The notes under the pieces were generated by a model. That model ran no database searches and was not told the DNA's origin. It saw only the letters and a list, made by a program, of their open reading frames with translations. The position numbers were made by a program, and so were the translations under genes. This document shows, piece after piece, positions 35,611-44,399 of a DNA stretch of 64,000 nt. How positions within the stretch are numbered: position 1 is the first letter of the stretch; the number at the start of each line of letters is the position of its first letter. This stretch comes from Oxynema aestuarii AP17 (lineage in GTDB: Bacteria > Cyanobacteriota > Cyanobacteriia > Cyanobacteriales > Laspinemataceae): the NCBI RefSeq assembly GCF_012295525.1, contig NZ_CP051167.1:3331501-3395500 (forward strand). Reading direction: 5' to 3'.

Positions 35611-36504
35611 ATGCAGCTCGACCGCAAATTCCCAACCCTTCTCGACCGCTATTACGGCTGGATCGTCATCGGCGCGATCGCCCTCCTCTACGCCCCGTTA
35701 ATCGCCCACTGGTACGACGGCTGGCTCAATAAAAATATCAGTCTCGAACACGAATACTTCAGCCACGGTTTAATTGGCTTGCCCTTCGCCGCCTATATCG
35801 CCTGGATCGACACGCGATCGCGCTGGCGCCGTCTCAACGAAGTCACCCATCCCCTCGCCCTCCCCTTCCTCATTACCGGGGGCATCTTCTACCTCAGTGG
35901 CTTACCCGACTTCACCAACCTCTCCTTTCCCCTCGTTCTCATCGGCGTATGCCTCTGGTTTAAAGGCATTCCCGGGCTAAAACTGGAAAAATTCCCCCTC
36001 TTACTCGTCATTCTCGCCACCCCTAACGAAATTCCTTACTTAATATCCCCTTATACCCTGCCCCTACAAGCTTTTATTGCCAGTTGTGCCGGGTTCATTT
36101 TGACCCATTTTGATGTCCCCGTCACCGTCGAGCAAATTTACCTCTACGTCAACGACAAAATCGTTGAAGTCGCCCCCCACTGTTCCGGCTTGAAAATGTT
36201 GTTAACCAGTCTCTACGTTGCCTTAATGTTGTTGTACTGGACCGGAACCTTAAGATCGCGCGGCAAAACCCTGACCTTTTTAGGCAGCACGGTGATTTTA
36301 AGCGTCACCGCCAACATCATTCGTAATACCCTGCTGACCTTCTTTCACGGGACGGGTCGCGAGCAGATCTTTGCTTGGTTGCACGAAGGATGGGGCGGAG
36401 ATCTCTATTCTGCCTGTATGTTAGGACTGCTGATTCCTTTATTAGGCTCGATTGAATGGATTGCGGATTACTTCCATCCGGGAACGGAGTTAGAAGAGAG
36501 TTAA
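35611..36504 (+). CDS. crtB: Cyanoexosortase (B-type)
   Basis: A 297-residue integral membrane cysteine transpeptidase/protease of the exosortase family, which processes PEP-CTERM tails in bacteria that make exopolysaccharide. About eight membrane segments are visible (WIVIGAIALLYAPLIAHWY onwards). The catalytic Cys lies in VAPHCSGLKMLLTSLYVALM (near residue 191), the conserved Arg in NIIRNTLLTFFHGTG and the His in AWLHEGWGGDLYS. The B-type assignment rests on the following gene, which looks like the CrtB-associated protein. It sits between the aminotransferase and that partner. No PEP-CTERM substrate was found in the window. Confidence 0.85.
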   Translation: MQLDRKFPTLLDRYYGWIVIGAIALLYAPLIAHWYDGWLNKNISLEHEYFSHGLIGLPFAAYIAWIDTRSRWRRLNEVTHPLALPFLITGGIFYLSGLPDFTNLSFPLVLIGVCLWFKGIPGLKLEKFPLLLVILATPNEIPYLISPYTLPLQAFIASCAGFILTHFDVPVTVEQIYLYVNDKIVEVAPHCSGLKMLLTSLYVALMLLYWTGTLRSRGKTLTFLGSTVILSVTANIIRNTLLTFFHGTGREQIFAWLHEGWGGDLYSACMLGLLIPLLGSIEWIADYFHPGTELEES

Positions 36505-36876
36505 TGTAGAGAAGAAGCAAGAGGGAAAAGCAACCAGGGAAAAGCTAGAAGTCTGTGGGGTGCGCAAGGCGATCGCCTTGCACCCAGACCCCAAGACCAA
36601 TACAAAAAATGAGGATGAGTAAATTTTAAATCCGTTGAATCTGAAATCGACCGGGGAAAGTCGCCAAATTCCTGTACGGACACGGTAATGCCGTGTCCGT
36701 AACACAAATAAACTTCAAAAGCTGTTTATTCAAAAGATTTATTCAAAAACATATTATAATTAGCTATAAATCCGCTACTTTATCGATAAAATCTAGCCAC
36801 TTAAAACAGCAATCAAAGCGCAAATTTCAAAACTAGAATGACCTAGCTCGAACTGTAAGATCTTCAAAACGACACG
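36505..36876. other. Intergenic region with palindrome
   Basis: The 372 bases between crtB and its partner hold no gene. A palindrome TACGGACACGG/CCGTGTCCGTA (36675-36701) has the same centre as the 103-bp elements, and the last part (36720-36840) is AT-rich, with TATTATAATTAGC-like sequence suited to an internal promoter. Confidence 0.55.
36675..36701. repeat. Palindrome related to the 103-bp element core
   Basis: An 11-bp perfect stem, TACGGACACGG with CCGTGTCCGTA, loop TAATG. The core matches the centre of copies A and B (GGACACGGCAGTGCC on one strand) but the outer arms are not conserved here. Confidence 0.65.
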
Positions 36877-37680
36877 ATGGATTTAACTAAATTAAAACGC
36901 CATTATGGATTAAATAGACTATTATTAGTCGGATTTCTCATCTTGCTGTTCGTAGCCGGTGCAATTCCCGGATACTTGAGCGGAAAATGGGAGTGGATGC
37001 AACCGCCTTCCGTCCACCGATTGAAAGAAATTAAGCAAATCCAAGACCGGGGTGTCGAACTCTCGAACTGGGAAACTTTGCGAGGTAAAAAACTTCTCAT
37101 TAGCGGTCAGAAGTGGTTCCGCCAGGACGTGCGACGTTCGCAACGGGACGCCGAAGGCGTATCGCGCGACGGCCAACAAGCCATAATCATGTTTATGGTT
37201 CAAAATGGACCGATGGATCGCCCTCAAGTCGAGTGGACCGACATCAACGGTTATTGGCGCTGGAAGTCGGACTCGGAGCGTCAGCTCGAATTTACAGTAA
37301 CGGCGCAAGATATTGCCCGATCGCGTTCCAGTGAAGTCGAGGGGGAAAATCAAGTCGATCGGAACTTAAATCAGAATGGAAATCGGGATGAGACCCAGTC
37401 GGTCACGGCGCGATTTTTCCGCACTTGGACGCCATCGCAAACCTATGCGGCGATTCAGTGGTACGCTTGGCCCGAGGGCGGGTCGCCGAACCCGAGTGCC
37501 TGGTTTTGGCGAGATTTAGGCGCCCAAGTCCGAGGCGATCGCGTTCCCTGGGTGGCGGTCAGTGCGATCGTACTTATCGAGCCCTTGGGAGATTTGGAGC
37601 GATCGCGCGCGGATGCAGAAGCCCTGGGAAAAGACATCCAAGCGGCATTAATCGCCCATTCGTTTCGAGGGAGTGAATAA
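36877..37680 (+). CDS. Cyanoexosortase-associated protein
   Basis: A 267-residue protein with one N-terminal membrane segment (LLLVGFLILLFVAGAIPGYL) and an outward domain (HRLKEIKQIQDRGVELSNWE, VQNGPMDRPQVEWTDINGYW, PSQTYAAIQWYAWPEGGSPN). The combination of GYLSGKWEW after the anchor and the DRPQVEWTDING segment fits the accessory protein that accompanies cyanoexosortase B (EpsI-like). It ends two bases before the GTG of the export gene, so the two are co-transcribed. Function by context: a partner of the exosortase. Confidence 0.75.
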   Translation: MDLTKLKRHYGLNRLLLVGFLILLFVAGAIPGYLSGKWEWMQPPSVHRLKEIKQIQDRGVELSNWETLRGKKLLISGQKWFRQDVRRSQRDAEGVSRDGQQAIIMFMVQNGPMDRPQVEWTDINGYWRWKSDSERQLEFTVTAQDIARSRSSEVEGENQVDRNLNQNGNRDETQSVTARFFRTWTPSQTYAAIQWYAWPEGGSPNPSAWFWRDLGAQVRGDRVPWVAVSAIVLIEPLGDLERSRADAEALGKDIQAALIAHSFRGSE

Positions 37681-37682
37681 CG

Positions 37683-39677
37683 GTGAAACCGATCGACCCG
37701 GCAGGAAAAACCGAGCGAAAATCGCCATTGGCGCCGAACGTCGCGACTCCAATTGATGGCAGACGGGCGATCGTGGCGATCGCCCTGGCCACCGTTCAAG
37801 TCAGTTGCACCGCCTTGGCGGCGATCGCGCAATTCCCCTTCAATCCCCCCGCGTCGCCACCTTCCGAGCCGCGAGCATCTGCCCGCTACTGCCCGGCAGA
37901 CGGCGATCGAACCGCTATCCAAACCGCCCCAGCCGCCCCGGCAACCCCCTTCGATCGCCTCCCGAACCTGCAAGCCCCTCCCCCCGCCGCGCCCTCCCCT
38001 GCCCTGCCGACGGCGCCACCGGACGAGCGCCCCGCGCCCTTACCCCTATCCGCCTTACCCAATCCCGTCTATCGCCTCGGACCGGGAGACCAAATTTACA
38101 TCGACGTCCAACCCTTCCAAGACCGTAGCGGTGCCAATCCCATCAACGCCGAAGGTCAAATCGTCCTTCCCTTAATCGGCACCGTCAACCTCAACGGACT
38201 GACCCTCGAACAAGCCCAAATCGCCCTACAACAAGCCTTCAACCGCTACTTAGTCAATCCGCAAATCCGGGTCACCCTCTTGGTCAAGCGTCCCGTGCGC
38301 GTCACCCTCACTGGAGAAGTCACCCAACCGGGATTTTACAGCCTGCCCCCGGAAAGCGCGCGTCTCACCGATGCCCTGCGCTTGGTCGGGGGGACGACGC
38401 CCTCCGCCAACCTGCGCGCCGTGCGCTTGCGGCGTCTACTCCCGGATGGATCCCCCGTGGAAGTCACGATTAATTTACTCGATCGCCTGAAACAAGGGGT
38501 AGACTTGCCCGAAATTCCCCTAGTTCAGGGAGATACGATCTCGATTCCCCGCTTGTCCCTACAGGAAGCGCGCGGCTACGATAGCAGCCTCGCCGGGCGA
38601 TCGATCTTGGGAAACCCCCAGCCCGTCTCGATCCGGACGATCGGCGAAGTCACCCAACCGGGCTTTTATAATTTACCGCCGTCGGTCAGTCCGGTGGCAG
38701 ATGCTTTGCGCTTGGCGGGAGGAAGCACCCCCATCGCCGACTTGCGGGCCGTGCGCGTCTGTCGCTATCTCGACAATGGCGAAGTCAGCGAAGAGGTGGT
38801 CAATTTGTACGACCCCCTGCGATCGGGGGCGCCCCTAGACGAGCTGCGCCTCGGCAATGGCGATGTGGTGGTGGTGCCGAAATTAGATTTTGCCCAAGCG
38901 GACAACTACGACAGCAATCTAGTGGCGAGTTCGACCCTCGCGGCGCGCCAACCCGTGGCGGTGACCATTCTCGGCGAGGTGGCCCAACCGGGATTTCAAG
39001 TGCTGCCCTTTTCCCCGCGTCCCGTAGCGGATGCGCTGCTGACGGCTGGGGGAATTACCAGCGAGGCGGATTTGCGAGGGGTCACCGTGCGCCGGGTGCT
39101 GACGGACGGACGCACGAGCGAGACGAAAGTGGATTTGTACACGCCACTACAAACGGGCAGTCCCTTACCGGACCTGCGTTTGGGCGATGGGGACGTGGTG
39201 TTCGTGCCGAAGGTGGAGTCGAATACGGACGAGTATTACGATCGCGTGTTGGTGTCGCGATCGACCTTGGCTCAACCCCAAATCGTCGTGCGAATTTTAA
39301 GTTACCCTGGAGGAGGAATCAGTATCGCGCCCCTGCCCAATGGCAGCACGATCGCCGATGTCTTGAGTGCGGTTCCCTTGCAACAAGCCGATCTGGGTAA
39401 AATTCTATTAGTTCGCTTCGATCCGGAACAAGGGAAAGCCATCACCCGGGAGATCGACGGCAAAAAGCTGTTGATGGGCGATCCGTCCCAGGATATCGCG
39501 CTCCAGCATCACGACGCGATCGTAATCGGTCGCAATTTGATTAGTAAAATTACTTATGCGTTGAGTACGTTTACGCAGCCGTTCCGCGATGTTTTGGGCT
39601 TTTTACTGTTTTTCGATACCTTGAGAGACAGTGCGAGCGATTTATTCGGTCCGGGTTCGGACAATAATAATAATTAA
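37683..39677 (+). CDS. Polysaccharide export protein (OPX) with SLBB domains
   Basis: A 664-residue Wza-like outer-membrane export protein. A hydrophobic segment (AIVAIALATVQVSCTALAAI) and a Pro-rich spacer are followed by the poly-export domain (YRLGPGDQIYIDVQPFQDRS to about residue 215). Three SLBB modules follow, each opening with a phrase like VTQPGFYSLP or VAQPGFQVLP and continuing VADALxxAGG and a VRRVLxDG line. The tail has a possible hydrophobic stretch (RDVLGFLLFFDTL). The GTG start lies two bases after the partner gene. It works with the Wzc-like protein at 41137, now separated by the IS element. Longer than E. coli Wza (about 380) because of the extra SLBB copies. Confidence 0.9.
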   Translation: MKPIDPAGKTERKSPLAPNVATPIDGRRAIVAIALATVQVSCTALAAIAQFPFNPPASPPSEPRASARYCPADGDRTAIQTAPAAPATPFDRLPNLQAPPPAAPSPALPTAPPDERPAPLPLSALPNPVYRLGPGDQIYIDVQPFQDRSGANPINAEGQIVLPLIGTVNLNGLTLEQAQIALQQAFNRYLVNPQIRVTLLVKRPVRVTLTGEVTQPGFYSLPPESARLTDALRLVGGTTPSANLRAVRLRRLLPDGSPVEVTINLLDRLKQGVDLPEIPLVQGDTISIPRLSLQEARGYDSSLAGRSILGNPQPVSIRTIGEVTQPGFYNLPPSVSPVADALRLAGGSTPIADLRAVRVCRYLDNGEVSEEVVNLYDPLRSGAPLDELRLGNGDVVVVPKLDFAQADNYDSNLVASSTLAARQPVAVTILGEVAQPGFQVLPFSPRPVADALLTAGGITSEADLRGVTVRRVLTDGRTSETKVDLYTPLQTGSPLPDLRLGDGDVVFVPKVESNTDEYYDRVLVSRSTLAQPQIVVRILSYPGGGISIAPLPNGSTIADVLSAVPLQQADLGKILLVRFDPEQGKAITREIDGKKLLMGDPSQDIALQHHDAIVIGRNLISKITYALSTFTQPFRDVLGFLLFFDTLRDSASDLFGPGSDNNNN

Positions 39678-39862
39678 ATGATTCAGGGTTTCTCGAAAGT
39701 GAAAGTTACGGCGTAGACGAGGCGATCGCGCGCTCTCGATGATTTTAGATGTTTTAATAAAAGGAGCGGGAATTCCCCGATTCTACCGAAGGTGAATCGT
39801 GGGATGAAAGCGACTCTTCGGCAAATCAATTATAATCTTATCATCTGGCTATATCGGCGATA

Positions 39863-41080
39863 ATGTTCAAGGCGTACAAATACCGCATCTATCCAACCCA
39901 CGAGCAACAAGCGACTTTAGCCAAGAGCTTTGGTTGCTGTCGTTGGTATTGGAACTATGCGTTAAATTTGTGCCAAGAGACTTATCGATCGACCGGAAAA
40001 GGCTTGTCAAGGGGTTATCTCCAGGGATTATTACCTGCCCTCAAAAAGGAATACCCTTGGCTTAAAGAAGATGTCTATTCCCAATGCTTGCAAGTCGTGG
40101 CGTTGAACTTATCGACCGCTTATCGAAACTTCTTTGAGAAACGGGCAAAATTACCCCGATTTAAATCCAAGCAGGGAAGGCAATCTATCAGTTATCCTCA
40201 AAATGTTAAGTTTGAGGGAAATTACATCAAACTGCCTAAAGTTGGGTTAGTGCGTTGTCGTCAGCATCGAAGTTTTGAGGGAAAAATCAAAACTGTAACC
40301 CTCTCCAAAAATCCAGATGGTAAATATTATGTTTCAGTTTTGGTGGAGGGTAGAGAAGAACCTGCCTTTCCCTCAACTGAAGGAAAAGCAATTGGCATTG
40401 ATTTAGGGCTGACCGATTTTGCGATTACCAGTGAGGGGTCGAAATACAATAATCCAAAGCATTTTGATAAACACGCGCGAAACCTAAAAAGAAAACAGCA
40501 AAAACATGCTCGAAAAAGGAAAGGCAGCAACAACCGCAATAAATCGCGGGTAAAAGTTGCCAAGATTCACGCCAAAATAAGTCGCTGTCGTGAAGATTTT
40601 CTCCACAAGCTATCCCGTAAGATAGTGAACGAAAACCAAGTGATTGTGGTCGAATCCCCCCTAACCCCCCTTAATAAGGGGGGAACTAAACGGGGGATAG
40701 GCATGGTTCGCCATCACCAACTCGCCAAAGCGATTAGTGATGTCGGTTGGGGGATGTTTTGTACGATGTTGAAGTACAAGGCTGAATCAGAAGGAAAAGT
40801 TTATCTAGAAGTCGATCGATTTTTTCCTTCTTCTAAAACCTGCCATGTATGCCTCAATCAAATCAAAAGCTTGTCTCTTGATGTAAGAAGTTGGACTTGC
40901 GAACATTGTCAAACCCATCATGACAGGGATATCAATGCCGCCATCAATCTCAAAAATGAAGGCTTACGGATATTAGAGTTAGGAACTCGCTCTACTGCCC
41001 TTGGAGGGGATGTAAGACGAGGTGGTAGAACTTCAGTTCTATCTAGCGCAGTCCCCAGTGAAGAGGGAAGCCGCTATTGA
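39863..41080 (+). CDS. tnpB: TnpB, IS200/IS605-type RNA-guided nuclease
   Basis: A 405-residue TnpB. The N-terminus (MFKAYKYRIYPTHEQQATLA, KSFGCCRWYWNYALNLCQET) and the RuvC-like motifs are intact: Asp near 180 in IGIDLGLTDFAI, Glu at 264 in VIVVES and Asp near 354-356 in HHDRDINAAINLK. The zinc ribbon has CHVCLNQ...CEHC. A 15-codon palindromic repeat is inserted right after Glu264 (see 40655-40699) where related proteins have DLNVK-like residues. TnpB proteins use a guide RNA from the element's right end to cut DNA; that RNA would cover about 40980-41107. Whether the insertion abolishes activity is open. It lies between two polysaccharide export genes. Confidence 0.93.
   Translation: MFKAYKYRIYPTHEQQATLAKSFGCCRWYWNYALNLCQETYRSTGKGLSRGYLQGLLPALKKEYPWLKEDVYSQCLQVVALNLSTAYRNFFEKRAKLPRFKSKQGRQSISYPQNVKFEGNYIKLPKVGLVRCRQHRSFEGKIKTVTLSKNPDGKYYVSVLVEGREEPAFPSTEGKAIGIDLGLTDFAITSEGSKYNNPKHFDKHARNLKRKQQKHARKRKGSNNRNKSRVKVAKIHAKISRCREDFLHKLSRKIVNENQVIVVESPLTPLNKGGTKRGIGMVRHHQLAKAISDVGWGMFCTMLKYKAESEGKVYLEVDRFFPSSKTCHVCLNQIKSLSLDVRSWTCEHCQTHHDRDINAAINLKNEGLRILELGTRSTALGGDVRRGGRTSVLSSAVPSEEGSRY
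40655..40699. repeat. 45-bp palindromic repeat inserted in-frame in tnpB
   Basis: TCCCCCCTAACCCCCC, then TTAATAAGGGGGGAAC and TAAACGGGGGATA: a palindromic cyanobacterial repeat, 45 bases long (15 codons). It reads SPLTPLNKGGTKRGI, unlike any TnpB, and keeps the frame. Confidence 0.85.
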
Positions 41081-41136
41081 ATCAAAGATTACAATAGCGG
41101 TAGTTCACACGTTCGAGCTTTTGAGCGACTGGTATC

Positions 41137-43323
41137 ATGGCCCTACCGATTCTTAAGCGTTACGCGATCGCCTTCAGTCAATATAAATGGTTTGGATTTG
41201 GCGCCTTTGTCATTGTCTTGGGCGCGGCGGGATTTGTGGCGATGCAACCGTCGCCAGCCGAACGCTATCGAGGGGCGGGTCACCTCCGTTATACTACTCC
41301 TCCGGTGACCTTTTCGCAAACTGGAAGCGTCATCCAAGAACAAGGGCGCAAACTGCCAGAAAGCGTTTTGAAATCGGAAAACGTGATCGAAGCGGTGAGC
41401 AAACAGGTCAACGAAGATCCGAAAGTTGTTGAAAAAAATACCCGGCTTCGGTTTGTCGAGCGCGAGGATAGCGAGCCATTTATCGAAGTATATTTCGACG
41501 ACGACAACCGCCAACGAGCGGGAGAAGTAACGGGTGTTTTGATGAAAACGATGATCGAGCAAAGCCGCTTGATCAATAGTTCGGCGTTGCGCGGTCGAAT
41601 CGCTGCCATTGAAGAACGTTTACCGCAAGTGATCGAAGAATTGCGTCAGGCGGAACGAGAATTAGAGCAGTTCGAGCGGGAAGAAGGGGTTTCGATTTTA
41701 GTGGCGAAAAGCGGCAATTTAGCCGAATCGATTGTTGGGAATCAAGCGCAACAGCGTCAAATTCGCTTGCAGCTTGAAGGAATCGACGCACAAATTGCCA
41801 GTTTGGAACAACGCTTGGGTTTGAGTGCGGATCAGGCGTATGTTTCGCAAGCCCTCAGCGCCGACCCGATTATTGCCGATTTGAGGGCGAAACTGCACGC
41901 GGTCGAGTCCCAGTTGGAATTACTGTCGCGAGATTTCCGGGCCGAACACCCGCAGATGATCCAATTACGCAAGCAGCAAGAGGCGTATAACGAGTTATTG
42001 GAACAAAGGGCGCAAGAGGTGATCGGCGGCGATGGGTTGGCGGCGCCGATTTTGACGGACGTACAAATCCGCAAGGACAGCAGTCTCGATCCGGCGCGCC
42101 AGCAGTTGGCGCAGACGTTGGTCAATTTACAGACGCAACGACAGGCGTTAGCGCAGCAGTTGCAGGGATTGGCGGAGACCCAAGGGGAACTGCAACGGGA
42201 ATATGAAAGTATTCCGAATAAGACGATGGAACGCGATCGCCTCGCGGGTCAAGTCGCGCTCAAGAAGAATTTTTACGATCAAATGCAAGCTTCTCTCGCC
42301 GACGCGCGCTTGGCGGAAGCGGAAACGACGAGTAGTTTGATGGTCAAACAACCGCCGAAGGTCGAAGAGATTACGCCAAAAACTCAGCCAGCGATTCTCA
42401 TTTTTGCGATCGGCGGATTGCTCGGTATTTTACTGGGGAATGTCTTGATTTTCGTGTTGTCCTTGCTCGAAGGCAAGTTTTACACGATGGAAGAAATTCG
42501 AGGGGCGCTGCAACAGCAGGACGTTCGGATTTTGGGAATTTTGCCGAATCTGCCGCCGTCGGAGGGAACGGGAATTTTGCCCGTTATTTTAAATGCGAAT
42601 TCGCCGTATTTGGAGTTTTACGAGCAACTGCGGACGAATTTGCGGCGCTTGGGTGAAAAACCACCGAAAGTGTTGTTAATGACGAGTGTGGCGCGTTCGG
42701 AAGGTAAGAGTACTTGTGCTTATAATTTGGCGATCGCGGCGGCCCGTGCGGGCAAACGGACGGTGTTGATCGAGGCGGATTTGCGATCGCCCTCGGCGGC
42801 GCGCTCCGTGCGGGTGGCGCCGGATCCTCAAGCGGAAATCGAACCCTTGCGCTACTACGCCCAATACAATCAGTGCATCCACCTCGCTCCCGATGTCGAA
42901 AATCTCTACGTGATTCCTTCTCCCGGTCCGGTTCGCAATGCGGCGGAACTACTCGAATCGAGCGAAATGCGCCAGCTTTTAGAAGATATTCGCTTCCGCT
43001 TCGATTTCGCGGTCCTCGACGCTCCCTCGTTGAGTAGCTGTAACGATGCGTTGCTGCTCGAAGGCTTTACGGACGGGACGATCGTCGTTACCCGACCGCG
43101 CTATACGTCGAGTGGGTTGCTCACGGAGTATGTGGAACCGTTGACGGAATCGGAAGAGACTCAATTGCTCGGCGCGGTTATCAATGGTGCGGATATCGAG
43201 GTGCAGTTTGAAGATCGCGACCTCGACGCGATCCAGGTGTCGTTACCGGGTGAGAAACCGATGGATTCCCTCCCGCCGCAGGATCGACCGCTTCCCCCGA
43301 AAATGCCCAGCCGCAGCCGCTAA
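41137..43323 (+). CDS. Wzc-like chain-length regulator with ATPase domain
   Basis: A 728-residue inner-membrane protein of the polysaccharide co-polymerase/BY-kinase type. An N-terminal membrane segment (WFGFGAFVIVLGAAGFVAM) and a Wzz domain lead to long coiled coils (about 130-420), then a second segment (AILIFAIGGLLGILLGNVLI). The cytoplasmic ATPase shows a Walker A variant SVARSEGKSTCAYNLA (usually PGEGKS), Walker A' TVLIEADLRSP and a Walker B-like FDFAVLDAP. The C-terminus lacks the usual Tyr cluster (ends PLPPKMPSRSR), so tyrosine autophosphorylation is doubtful. It should pair with the OPX protein, which lies upstream of the inserted IS element. Confidence 0.87.
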   Translation: MALPILKRYAIAFSQYKWFGFGAFVIVLGAAGFVAMQPSPAERYRGAGHLRYTTPPVTFSQTGSVIQEQGRKLPESVLKSENVIEAVSKQVNEDPKVVEKNTRLRFVEREDSEPFIEVYFDDDNRQRAGEVTGVLMKTMIEQSRLINSSALRGRIAAIEERLPQVIEELRQAERELEQFEREEGVSILVAKSGNLAESIVGNQAQQRQIRLQLEGIDAQIASLEQRLGLSADQAYVSQALSADPIIADLRAKLHAVESQLELLSRDFRAEHPQMIQLRKQQEAYNELLEQRAQEVIGGDGLAAPILTDVQIRKDSSLDPARQQLAQTLVNLQTQRQALAQQLQGLAETQGELQREYESIPNKTMERDRLAGQVALKKNFYDQMQASLADARLAEAETTSSLMVKQPPKVEEITPKTQPAILIFAIGGLLGILLGNVLIFVLSLLEGKFYTMEEIRGALQQQDVRILGILPNLPPSEGTGILPVILNANSPYLEFYEQLRTNLRRLGEKPPKVLLMTSVARSEGKSTCAYNLAIAAARAGKRTVLIEADLRSPSAARSVRVAPDPQAEIEPLRYYAQYNQCIHLAPDVENLYVIPSPGPVRNAAELLESSEMRQLLEDIRFRFDFAVLDAPSLSSCNDALLLEGFTDGTIVVTRPRYTSSGLLTEYVEPLTESEETQLLGAVINGADIEVQFEDRDLDAIQVSLPGEKPMDSLPPQDRPLPPKMPSRSR

Positions 43324-43347
43324 ATCCCGGGGCGATCGCGGGGTGGC

Positions 43348-44055
43348 TCAACGGGGCGATCGCTCGGAAAATAAGCCGAATAACGGTCCGAGAATGGCCC
43401 CGAAGACGAAACCGCCAGCATGAGCCCAGTAGGCGATCCCGCCTCCTTGCATTCCGATGTTAGTTTGGGCGACACTGGCGACGCCATAGAAAGCCTGCTG
43501 CACGAACCAGAATCCCAGGAAAAAGAAGGCGGGGATTCTCACGGTGGTGAAGATGATGCCGAATAGAGGAATGAGGGTGACGATTTTGGCTTGGGGATAT
43601 CTCAAGATATAGGCGCCCATGACTCCGGCGATCGCCCCGGACGCGCCGAGGGAAGGAATGGTCGAATCCATGGAGAAATACCACTGACTCAAGGCTGCTA
43701 AGGCGCCGCAGAGCAAGTAGAAGATTAAATATTTAACGTGGCCGAGGCATTCTTCAACGTTATTGCCAAAAATCCATAAAAACAGCATATTTCCGGCAAT
43801 ATGCAGGAAACCGCCGTGGAGAAATTGGGAACTGAATAAGGTGAACCATTCCGGAACGGGAGAGGCGATCGGTTCGCCTTGAAAGCTGGCGCTCAGTTGC
43901 TGGGGAACGACGGCCCACCATTGAAAAAAGCTATCGAGTTGCCCTTGTTGTTGGACGGTTAATTCGATCAGAAAGATAACGATATTGGCGACAATTAAGG
44001 CGTAAGTGACGTAAGGGGTGATTTGAGTTGGGTTTTCATCGCGTAAGGGAACCAC
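43348..44055 (-). CDS. Rhomboid-family intramembrane serine protease
   Basis: A 235-residue integral membrane protease with about six helices. The nucleophile Ser is in LGASGAIAGVMGAYIL and the catalytic His in AYWAHAGGFVFGAILG. FLHGGFLHIAGNMLFLWIFG carries the usual His-Asn residues of helix 2. The first helix (YVTYALIVANIVIFLIELTV) is preceded by the normal short cytoplasmic start. It is convergent with the Wzc-like gene (24 bases apart). Substrates are unknown. Confidence 0.93.
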   Translation of the reverse strand: MVPLRDENPTQITPYVTYALIVANIVIFLIELTVQQQGQLDSFFQWWAVVPQQLSASFQGEPIASPVPEWFTLFSSQFLHGGFLHIAGNMLFLWIFGNNVEECLGHVKYLIFYLLCGALAALSQWYFSMDSTIPSLGASGAIAGVMGAYILRYPQAKIVTLIPLFGIIFTTVRIPAFFFLGFWFVQQAFYGVASVAQTNIGMQGGGIAYWAHAGGFVFGAILGPLFGLFSERSPR

Positions 44056-44399
44056 GGCAGTTGTCAGGTGAATGGGTGCGAAATACTGGGATAACCTTAA
44101 CGCATTTCCGGACGGGGGCGTTTTTCTCGGTGCGGGGTCGCAGGTTGGCGCGATTCTGCTGGGGAGACCCTACGCGAACGCCCTTCGCCACGGGAATATC
44201 GTTCGGTAGTTATTTATAAATTTTATTTATCGACGCGATTGATAAACGTTATTTCGATCGGCTAATTTTTTAGCCCGGGTTGTCCATGCTCATTCGTAAC
44301 CGGGGGGGCGATCGCCCGGAGGCGAAAACGAAAAAACCCCTCGCGAGGAGGGGCTTTTCCGTCACACTCCACTCGGGAGGCACGTTTTAGAAAAGGAAC
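44056..44399. other. Intergenic region between rhomboid and petJ
   Basis: No gene. One dispersed repeat of the GGAGACCCTACGCGAACG type lies at about 44160-44190, and the petJ terminator is at 44331-44358. The rhomboid promoter must be in the first part. Confidence 0.6.
44331..44358 (-). terminator. Rho-independent terminator of petJ
   Basis: On the minus strand GCCCCTC pairs with GAGGGG(TTTTTT) around CTCGC. It lies 42 bases after the petJ stop. The A run on the other side lets it act in both directions. Confidence 0.85.

Larger units (their letters stand above)
39778..41107 (+). mobile_element. IS200/IS605-type element with tnpB only
   Basis: The left side has a bulged hairpin CGATTC-T-ACC, loop GAA, GGTGAATCG (39778-39799), the kind of imperfect palindrome used by IS200/IS605 ends. 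The right side has a 9-bp stem CCGCTATTG/CAATAGCGG (41071-41100) overlapping the tnpB stop. No tnpA is present, so transposition would need a TnpA in trans. The exact boundaries and target site were not determined. Confidence 0.75.
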
